Origin: Membranipora membranacea
Lineage: Eukaryota; Bryozoa; Gymnolaemata; Cheilostomatida; Membraniporidae
NCBI GenBank assembly: GCA_914767715.1
Contig: OU612065.1
Span: forward strand, 12,276,001 to 12,340,000
Direction of reading: 5' to 3'
DNA length: 64,000 nt
Shown one piece after another: positions 54,760-64,000 of the stretch; position 1 is the stretch's first letter, and each line of letters begins with the position of its first letter. Both the position numbers and the translations under genes were made by a program. The notes below the pieces were generated by a model. The model searched no databases. It was given only the letters and a program-made list of their open reading frames with translations, and was not told where the DNA came from.

Positions 54760-55560
54760 GCGATTGTTTTCAATATCCAGCGCGTTTGGTGCTGTTTTGC
54801 TCCAGGAATCTGGTAAAGATATCTGGCAACCATTGGAATATGCCTCGCGTAAGATGACTGACACTTAGACACGCTCTTCGATGGTAGAGAAGGAAACTCT
54901 TGTCATCATGTGGGCAGTTTGACTAGTATATGATAGGTCGAAAGTTTGAAGTCCATAAACCCTTGGTACAAATTCTAGGTGGTAAAGATCTGAGTGATCT
55001 ACCACCGAGGGTGCAAAGGTTCAAAATGAGGATAATGAGGTATGGATATAAAAATTTTGGTGTTAAGATGTTTGTTGCCGATAGTTTGAGCCGACCCCAC
55101 GAGGCTTAGAGTGCAGCCAGTGTGAAGCACTGTGCAGCTGTTGAGTACTATGTTGACAGTATTTGTGAGGACTTAGTCCCTGATATACATGAAATAGAGG
55201 CGTTTGAAGCCACCGTGACTGACGAAGTCACATTTAAATTCAAGCAGTATTTGGTCGGGGGTTGGCGAAGAAACAAGCAGTCATAAATTGCCCGGGTACA
55301 AAGGTTGTCTCATGTTTAATGATAGACTTGATGTACCTGCTAGTTTGCGTAGTGCCTATATTGCACATGCACATGCTGGACACCAGGGTACTGCTAATCC
55401 TGCAGAGCTGCTCGACAGGTAGTCTGGTGGCCGAGCTATCACCCAACGACAAATTTTTGTCAATTTTAGCTCTTGCTTTTGGCCTGAGTCCCTCAGCAAT
55501 TGATCTCGGGAATATGCTGTGCAGCTAAAGCCAAGCTTCTTTCAGATTGTCTGCTCAACA
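54760..55560 (+). pseudogene. Ty3/gypsy RNase H-integrase fragment, left arm
   Basis: Plus-strand translation shows the RNase H signature AFGAVLLQESGKDIWQPL, then EYASRKMTDT, MVEKETLVIMWAV, KFEVHKPLV and PPRVQRFKMRIMRYGY, ending in VADSLSRP. A degraded stretch with HAHAGHQGTANPAELL then resembles the integrase zinc-finger region. Stops follow TDT and WAV, and a 33-bp insertion after SRP (55105-55140) is absent from the other arm. Upstream protease/RT and the integrase core are missing. Confidence 0.85.
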
Positions 55561-58560
55561 ACCCGTAGCAGACAACTCCAATTTGTACTTCAAGGGACAT
55601 TCTGATGGGTTAAAAGTGCTCAGATAGCTGTATATGCAAGTTTGAGGCATCACATCATCAAATTCCTTACAAACATTTCAAACAAAAATGAATAGTTGTA
55701 ATGTGATGCCACAAACTCGCACTTGCAGCCATCTAAGGAGTAAGAACCTAAATTATGTTCGGGTATACATAAAAAAGTATCATGTGAAATTGCTTCTATA
55801 AACATAGTTTTGACAATCAGACATTACACGTAATTCGTCTGCCGCATTATGGGCATAGATTTTTGCTTATTGAAATATTATAGGAGAACTACTGATCTTT
55901 CAATTCCAACACATCTCACAATGTCGTAAAATACAACCTCATTAAATGACAATTGATATCTGAAACCTGGGAACTTGAATTGTTTTTCATATTATGTATG
56001 TTAATGATGGCCTTCTCCAATGGATTTGCCCCGGTTTTGGAGCATCTCTACAACATCAAAAAATATACTACATCAGGGTATTATGTTATATTCGCTGCAG
56101 GGTGCCAAAGTATAGCGTTATGTGGTCTAGAAAAAATTGAGAGAAATTGAATTGAATTCAATGCACTCCACTGTGCAATCAAAATGGTTTTGACGCCACC
56201 ACCAGCATCATTTGCGACGCAGCAAACAGCAGAGTTGTCGAGTTAAGTAGGTGATACTGTTTACCTGAAATGACCCTTGCAAAAAATCTTCATGTATTAA
56301 AATGAGCAACCAGATACACTACTCCGGCTTGAGCTTCTTGAAGACCTGTTCATGGTTTCGTTCGATCCAATGAGTAGATTTGATTCTTGCAATTTTAGAG
56401 TTGTTCTAGTATCGCGTTTGATTTTTATTAGTTTCTTTGATCTTGAAATCTACAAATACACTCACACAAGTACCTTGTGATTCAAATTGATATGATAAGT
56501 TATACCATGGTTCTATAATCAAATGACGATTGGTAAATGATACATCTTCAACTTGGCAACTTTTTCAGCTAGTGTTGCTGAATCTACTGATTGCAGAGAT
56601 CATCATAAATAGAGTTTCTGCTTCCAAAAATGATCTAATTTTCAATATACACGCCTCCGTATATTTAAAATTAAACAGTAAAATGAAACAGATCAGAGCA
56701 AAGATCGGCAGCAACAATGTTTCCTTCATGTCAAGCAAGTTCATATTCAAACAAGAAAAGAAATGTAGGAGCGCTCATATCAGGTTCCTTGACCAGAAAG
56801 CTCACCATCAAGGTTGCGCTGTCAGCTGTCTCTTTCAAACAGATTGTCTTAGTTTAATTGTGCCCTGTCAATAATTACTGCAATTACATGCATACTTTTA
56901 GCATAGAACTCGCCTGTCGTAAATTCATGATCACTCTGTTTGGACAATTCCAACAGTAAACGGGGATGATGCTGTTATGATATAAAAAATACAGATCCGC
57001 AGCACTAGTACTCATGAGTTTGGTCTTGTCAGGTTCTAGATTTTTCAGTTCACCATCTCAACATGTAACTACCCCCAATAGCTGTGACATCTGTAGGGGT
57101 AACAGTATATTGTTAACAGTGATAACATGGCAAATCTGAAAATAGTCCGCATATTCATTACCATGTTGACTGATATAAACAAGGTGCCCCTCCTCAATAT
57201 TTAATTTATATCTCAAAAACTTAATAAACATAATTCCTACATCTCAACTTTTGGTAACCTATCACATTCATTCATAAACATGATCTAGGGAAACCCAATT
57301 AGTTCATTGTTGTAGAGTCAAGTTTCATATAAATACTATGTGTATATATATCATGTATATATATATATATATGACATACAAATCTATAACAGAGGAACAT
57401 GTATGGTCCTTGAATCATTCCGCTCCTAACTGATAAGGGGCCAAAACTCTGAATTCAAAACATTGGAAAAAGGACCTCTTATTTAATGAAGGTAAAATAT
57501 AAACGTCCTATGTAGATTGATTTTATCGATTAAATATGTTTTCACTGTTCAATTATATTGGATCAGTTTTTACCCAGTTCAGAATAATTATGTTTGAACC
57601 GGTTACATTATTTCCAAACAGTCTCATGACAATTTTTATGTACTTAGGAATAGAAGCGAGACAATTTTTTGCAGGTGATTTTTAGAGTGGCTGAGCTACA
57701 TTAGAGAGTGTGACTATCTCTGAAACTTTTCTCTCAGAGACTATGATGACACAAACTGTTGATTTAGTGTTTGAAAACTCATTGATTATACTATTATAAT
57801 TGCGGTCACATTAAAAAACATCAATGTTAGATGGAACTTTTCCTGTTTCACTGCTTAACAATATAATAATTGTGTACCATCTTTTCGCCTGCAAAAAGAG
57901 GCATTTTACCGCTTAAGTCACGAAAGTTGACAAGCTGTTCATAATAATTCTAAGCTAGATTTTTCATTTAACTCAGTGATAAGTATCAATGAAAACGATT
58001 TATATTGAAAATGTTGAATGTTCAATGTCTAGTAATCAAAAATTTTGACAAGTGTTTTTAATAATGAATTTTTATTATTATAATTATCAGTTAGTTGTCT
58101 ATCCATGGAGAGAGAGGAGACAACTGGTGTTTGATTAAAAAGGATTAAAATCGCTATCTGATTATTCCGCCTGTAACATGTCAAATTGCAAGTCATATTG
58201 CTTTTTTTTCATGATGGAACCATATTCTGAATGGACAATTTGGAAATGAATTTGTCTAAATTGAAAGACTAAAGGAGCGAGGATTTTGAGCAACGTTTGT
58301 TTGTCAGGATTTTTCTAAAAAGGCTTCACCACTCGGCAGCAACAGCCGGCATAACGATAACCAGCGTGAAATTATCAGATCTGTATTTCAACAGTAACTT
58401 TGCCGTTCGATATGCTGTCCAACTGTTAGTTTCAACTGTGTCCCCAATCTTATAAAAAATATCATATTAGAGAGTTTGATGGTGCAGGCAGTGTTGCGTA
58501 CTAAATGCATTTTAAGTACTCAGTTCCATTAAACACTCATACAACTTCCTGAGGTGCAAT

Positions 58561-58673
58561 GGGTGTTATAAGACCTGTGGCAGGTGCTGTATGGAACACA
58601 ACAAAACTGTATAGGCCTTGAGTGCTGTAAGACGTGTCCCATACAGCACAGGCCACACGTCTTACAACACCTG
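58561..58673. repeat. Internal hairpin in the left arm
   Basis: GGTGTTATAAGACCTGTGGC is followed after about 70 bases by its near-inverse GCCACACGTCTTACAACACC. The GTGCTGTATGG/CCATACAGCAC pair lies between them. The arms are about 38 bp. A mirror copy is at 59518-59630. Confidence 0.8.
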
Positions 58674-59517
58674 TTGCCAGCGCCTGTTTTTAATGCCCAT
58701 TCAGAACAGCATAAACTTTTGTAATGCAAATTCCATCGGTTATTAAAAATGGCGTGATGCTAACTTTTGTCAAGGTTGATAAATCCCATGAGAAGATAAG
58801 GCATATTGCCAAACCTAACTTAAATGGTTGAGCTCAAGTGTATTACTAACTCATTGGTTCATTGATAACAGTTGGGTTTTGCTATGATTCCCACTCTCCC
58901 TGTATTGTCTTTTTTATTATAGGGAGTTGCCTTTTTTTGGAGTTATCAAGTATCAGTTGGGGCGAAACATAATATGGGCATTGAGTATAGGCAGGAGCAG
59001 CGGACTAAAGACCCAAAAATCAGCGGAACATAGACCCATACGGAACATAGATCCGAACGGAACATAGACCTGCACCCGAACTAGCAGCATCAGAATCAAG
59101 GGTTATTATATATGGGTGCAGGTCTATGTTCCGTTCGGATCTATGTTCCGTATGGGTCTATGTTCCGCTGATTTTTGGGTCTTTAGTCCGCTGCTCCTGC
59201 CTATACTCAATGCCCATATTATGTTTCGCCCCAACTGATACTTGATAACTCCAAAAAAAGGCAACTCCCTATAATAAAAAAGACAATACAGGGAGAGTGG
59301 GAATCATAGCAAAACCCAACTGTTATCAATGAACCAATGAGTTAGTAATACACTTGAGCTCAACCATTTAAGTTAGGTTTGGCAATATGCCTTATCTTCT
59401 CATGGGATTTATCAACCTTGACAAAAGTTAGCATCACGCCATTTTTAATAACCGATGGAATTTGCATTACAAAAGTTTATGCTGTTCTGAATGGGCATTA
59501 AAAACAGGCGCTGGCAA

Positions 59518-59630
59518 CAGGTGTTGTAAGACGTGTGGCCTGTGCTGTATGGGACACGTCTTACAGCACTCAAGGCCTATACAGTTTTGTTGTGTTCCAT
59601 ACAGCACCTGCCACAGGTCTTATAACACCC
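59518..59630. repeat. Internal hairpin in the right arm
   Basis: Mirror copy of the hairpin at 58561-58673. The 66-codon ORF spanning each copy is a by-product of the hairpin. Confidence 0.8.
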
Positions 59631-62600
59631 ATTGCACCTCAGGAAGTTGTATGAGTGTTTAATGGAACTGAGTACTTAAAATGCATTTAGTACGCAACAC
59701 TGCCTGCACCATCAAACTCTCTAATATGATATTTTTTATAAGATTGGGGACACAGTTGAAACTAACAGTTGGACAGCATATCGAACGGCAAAGTTACTGT
59801 TGAAATACAGATCTGATAATTTCACGCTGGTTATCGTTATGCCGGCTGTTGCTGCCGAGTGGTGAAGCCTTTTTAGAAAAATCCTGACAAACAAACGTTG
59901 CTCAAAATCCTCGCTCCTTTAGTCTTTCAAATTGGACAAATTCATTTCCAAATTGTCCATTCAGAATATGGTTCCATCATGCAAAAAGCAATATGACTTG
60001 CAATTTGAGATGTTACGGGCGGAATAATCAGATAGCGATTTTAATGCTTTTTAATCAAACACCAGTTGTCTCCTCTCTCTCCATGGATAGACAACTAGCT
60101 GATAAGTATAATAATAAAAATTCATTATTAAAAACACTTGTCAAAATTTTTGATTACTAGACATTGAACATTGAACATTATCAATATAAATCGTTTTCAT
60201 TGATACTTATCACTGAGTTAAATGAAAAATCTAGCTTAGAATTATTATGAATAGCTTGTCAACTTTAGTGACTTAAGCGGTGAAATGCCTCTTTTTGCAG
60301 GCGAAAAGATGGTACACAATTATTATATTGTTAAGCAGTGAAACAGGAAAAGTTCCATCTAACATTTGATGTGTTTTAATGTGACTGCAATTATAATAGT
60401 ATAATCAATGAGTTTTCAAACACTAAATCAACAGTTTGTGTCATCATAGTCTCTGAGAGAAAAGTTTCAGAGATAGGCACACTCTCTAATGTAGCTCAGC
60501 CACTCTAAAAATCACCTGCAAAAAATTGTCTCGCTTCTATTCCTAAGTACATAAAAATTGTCATGAGACTGTTTGGAAATAAGGTAACCGGTTCAAACAT
60601 ATTCTGAACTGGGTAAAAACTGATCCAATATAATTGAACAGTGAAAACATATTTAATCGATAAAATCAATCTACATAGGATGTTTTTATTTTACCTTCAT
60701 TAAATAAGAGGTCCTTTTTCCCATGTTTTGAATTCAGAGTTTTGGCCCCTTATCAGTTAGGAGCGGAATGATTCAAGGACCATACAGGTTCCTCTGTTAT
60801 AGATTTGTATGTCATATATATATATATATATATATACACATGATATATATACACATAGTATTTATATGAAACTTAACTCTACAACAATGAACTAATTGGG
60901 TTTCCCTAGATCATGTTTATGAATGAATGTGATAGGTTACCAAAAGATGAGATGTAGGAATTATGTTATTAAGTTTTTGAGATATAAATTAAATATTGAG
61001 GAGGGGCACCTTGTTTATATCAGTCAACATGGTAATGAATATGCGGACTGTTTTCAGATTTGCCATGTTATCACTGTTAACAATATACTGTTACCCCTAC
61101 AGATGTCACAGCTATTGGGGGTAGTTACATGTTGAGTTGGTGAACTGAAAAATCTAGAACCTGACAAGACCAAACTCATGAGTACTAGTGCTGCGGATCT
61201 GTATTTTTTATATCATAACAGCATCATCCCCGTTTACTGTTGGGATTGTCCAAACAGAGTGATCATAAATTTACGACAGGCGAGTTCTATGCTAAAAGTA
61301 TGCATGTAATTGCAGTAATTATTGACAGGGCACAATTAAATTAAGACAATCTGCTTGAAAGAGACAGCTGACAGCGCAACCTTGATGGTGAGCTTTCTGG
61401 TCAAGGAACCTGATATGAGCGCTCCTACATTTCTTTTCTTGTTTGAATATGAACTTGCTTGACATGTAGGAAACATTGTTGCTGCCGATTTTTGCTCTGA
61501 TCTGTTTCATTTTATTGTTTAATTTTAAATATACGGAGGCATGTATATTGAAAATTAGATCATTTTTGGAAGCAGAAACTCTATTTATGATGATCTCTGC
61601 AGTCAATAGATTCAGCAACACTAGCTGAAAAAATTGCCAAGTTGAAGATGTATCATTTACCAATCGTCATTTGATTATAGAACCATGGTATAACTTATCA
61701 TATCAATTTGAATCACAAGGTACTGGTGTGAGTGTATTTGTAGATTTCAAGATCAAAGAAACTAATAAAAATCAAACGCGATACTAGAACAACGCTAAAA
61801 TTGCAAGAATCAAATCTACTCATTGGATCGAATGAAACCATGAACAGGTCTTCAAGAAGCTCAAGCCGGAGTAGTGTATCTGGTTGCTCATTTTAATACA
61901 TGAAGATTTTTTGCAAGGGTCATTTCAGGTAGACAGTATCACCTACTTAACTCGACAACTCTGCTGTTTGCTGCGTCGCAAATGATGCTGGTGGTGGCGT
62001 CAAAACCATTTTGATAGCACAGTGGAGTGCATTGAATTCAATTCAATTTCTCTCATTTTTTTTTAGACCACATAACGCTATACTTTGGCACCCTGCAGCG
62101 AATATAACATAATACCCTGATGTAGTATATTTTTTGATGTTGTAGAGGTGCCTCAAAACCGGGGCAAATCCATTGGAGAAGGCCATCATTAACATACATA
62201 ATATGAAAAACAATTCAAGTTCCCAGGTTTCAGATATCAATTGTCATTTAATGAGGTTGTATTTTACGACATGGTGAGATGTGTTGGAATCGAAAGATCA
62301 GTAGTTCTCTTATAATATTTCAATAAGCAAAAATCAATGCCCATAATGCGGCAGACGAAATACATGTAATGTCTGATTGCCAAAACTATGTTTATAAAAG
62401 CAATTTCACATGATACTTTTTTATGTATACCCGAACATAATTTAGGTTCTTACTCCTTAAATGGCTGCAAGTGCGAGTTTGTGGCATCACATTACAACTA
62501 TTCAATTTTGTTTGATAATGTTTGTAAGGAATTTGATGATGTGATGCCTCAAACTTGCATATACAGCTATCTGAGCACTTTTAACGCATCAGAATGTCCC

Positions 62601-62634
62601 TTGAAGTACAAATTGGAGTTGTCTGCTACGGGTT

Positions 62635-63430
62635 GTTGAGCAGACAATCTGAAAGAAGCTTGGCTTTAGCTGCACAGCATATTCCCGAGATCAATTGCTG
62701 CGGGACTCAGGCCAAAAGCAAGAGCTAAAATTGACAAAAATTTGTCGTTGGGTGATAGCTCGGCCACCAGACTACCTGTTGAGCAGCTCTGCAGGTTTAG
62801 CAGTACCCTGGTGTCCAGCATGTGCATGTGCAATATAGGCACTACGCAAACTAGCAGGTACATCAAGTCTATCATTAAACATGAGACAACCTTTGTACCC
62901 GGGCAATTTATGACTGCTTGTTTCTTCGCCAACCTTCGACCAAATACTTCTTGAATTTAACTGCGACTTCGTCAGTCACGGTGGCTTCAAACGCCTCTAT
63001 TTCATGTATATCAGGGACTAAGTCCTCACAAATACTGTCAATATAGTACTCAACAGCCTCGTTGGGTCGGCTCAAACTATCGGCAACAAACATCTTAACA
63101 CCAAAATCTTTATATCCATACCTCATTATCCTCATTTTGAACCTTTGCACCCTCGGTGGTAGATCACTCAGATCTTTACCACCTAGAATATTTGTACCAA
63201 GGGTTTATGGACCGTTTCAACTTCAAACTTTCGACCTATCATATAGTAGTCAAACTGCCCACATGATGACAAGAGTTTCCTTCTCTACCATCGAAGAGCG
63301 CATCTAAGTGTCAGTCATCTTACGCGAGGCATATTCCAATGGTTGCCAGATATCTTTACCAGATTCCTGGAGCAAAACAGCACCAAACGCGCTGGATATT
63401 GATAACAATCGCAACTTGCATATTATTAGG
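62635..63430 (-). pseudogene. Ty3/gypsy RNase H-integrase fragment, right arm
   Basis: Mirror copy of the left-arm fragment. It lacks the 33-bp insertion, so VADSLSRPNEAVEYYIDS reads through here. It has its own 9-bp and 2-bp differences near 63190-63215 that shift the frame. Both copies are dead, but neither is simply the parent of the other. Confidence 0.85.
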
Positions 63431-64000
63431 AAGTTGCTTAGTCCTTGGTTTAAAAAAGACAAAATCTTGGTTATCCATCACTCATTACATTGTATTGAAG
63501 CTGTTATACTTTATCAAAATACACCATTAATAAAATAATCGTATAAAATGAATTTTAAGCTTTATTCTCAGGGAGAGGAATAAATAATTACCGGAAAATA
63601 CATTTGAGGTTTGGCTGAGATCTATGGGAGCACAGAGGATAGAGTTCCATTTTCCCCTATGGGGATTATATAAAAATTATGGAAATGGACCAAAATATAA
63701 ATCCTCGTTCTTAAATCATTATAAATGGCTACAACGCCCATAAATCTTTTTAAAATCACAACACTGATGCTTCAGTAGGTGTGGTTATTTGTTTGCTTGT
63801 AGCTGGTGAATGGTACTGAGTTTCTTTAAGATGCTCTGTCTTTCTATGGCAGTCTAAAAAAGAAATAAAGATTACAATATCCAGAAGGCTAGCTGCAACA
63901 TTGATTGGCATCGCAAAGCAGTCAGAAAAATAACTATTAGTATTAGGTTATTATGGGATTATCATGTAAAAGGTGCTATGCAATAACTAGCCACTAAAGA

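Larger units (their letters stand above)
54172..64000. repeat. Giant inverted repeat, arms at least 4.9 kb, 36-bp spacer
   Basis: Bases 54172-59077 are repeated in reverse complement at 59114-64000. Matching positions sum to 118191-118194 over most of the length and to 118172 near the outer end, because of indels private to one arm. Identity is visibly very high, with scattered substitutions. The right arm runs off the window, so the true outer ends are unknown. Each arm holds a dead Ty3/gypsy piece, long AT-rich stretches without coding capacity, a TA microsatellite (57352-57372 and its mirror) and a small hairpin. The inner ends carry transposon-end-like repeats. Confidence 0.95.

Noticed and set aside
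54634-54864. 76-codon minus-strand frames near the outer end of the palindrome
   Set aside because: They are antisense shadows of the gypsy RNase H fragment on the plus strand; the mirrored copies at 63308-63538 are the same.
56530-56874. 114-codon frame present in both palindrome arms
   Set aside because: Its presence in both arms only reflects duplication. The composition is AT-driven, with no motif, no splice context and no resemblance to a known protein.

Overview
The window is nuclear DNA of an intron-rich, AT-rich invertebrate metazoan. Coding regions are split by introns of roughly 100-1000 bases with GT-AG boundaries. The gene set (DRP1-type dynamin, MED26, STIL, UMP-CMP kinase, UHRF1, mucolipin) is animal-specific or animal-like. 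An intact UHRF1, including its 5-methylcytosine-reading SRA domain, suggests CpG methylation is maintained. I cannot fix the phylum from sequence alone. All exon models were built by hand from splice signals, reading-frame continuity and family resemblance, and every complete model closes in frame.

Left and middle (1-46 kb) hold the genes. DNM1L (minus, 79-3526) runs off the left edge and contributes the GTPase domain. A plus-strand coiled-coil protein that I do not recognise (7093-11443, 403 aa) is followed by MED26 (plus, 12862-15282, 551 aa). STIL (minus, 15749-24168, 18 coding exons, 1181 aa) converges on MED26. CMPK1 (plus, 26248-28642, 218 aa) lies head-to-head with STIL, the arrangement known in vertebrates. 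UHRF1 (minus, 29211-37953, 775 aa) converges on CMPK1, and a mucolipin/TRPML channel (minus, 39492-45993, 596 aa) lies upstream of UHRF1. Both convergent pairs have nearly coincident polyadenylation signals. Functions include mitochondrial/peroxisomal fission, transcription, centriole assembly, pyrimidine nucleotide metabolism, epigenetic inheritance and lysosomal ion flux; they do not form one pathway.

Introns and short intergenic gaps carry small non-autonomous elements: a hAT-like element with an internal nested minisatellite (7782-8605), an inverted pair of tRNA-derived SINE-like repeats (30790-31322), a TIR element (35306-35626) and a 0.3-kb foldback (37240-37552).

Right part (47.7-64 kb) is a repeat graveyard without recognised host genes. 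It has a cluster of transposon-end-like repeats (47709-47795), a 414-bp hAT-like MITE carrying a tRNA-Thr-like sequence (48121-48534), broken LINE reverse transcriptase and endonuclease pieces, and a degenerate repeat field. The main structural feature is a giant inverted repeat with arms of at least 4.9 kb around a 36-bp spacer at 59078-59113. It runs off the right edge. Each arm contains a dead Ty3/gypsy RNase H-integrase fragment, and the palindrome centre bears the same end-like repeats as 47.7 kb.
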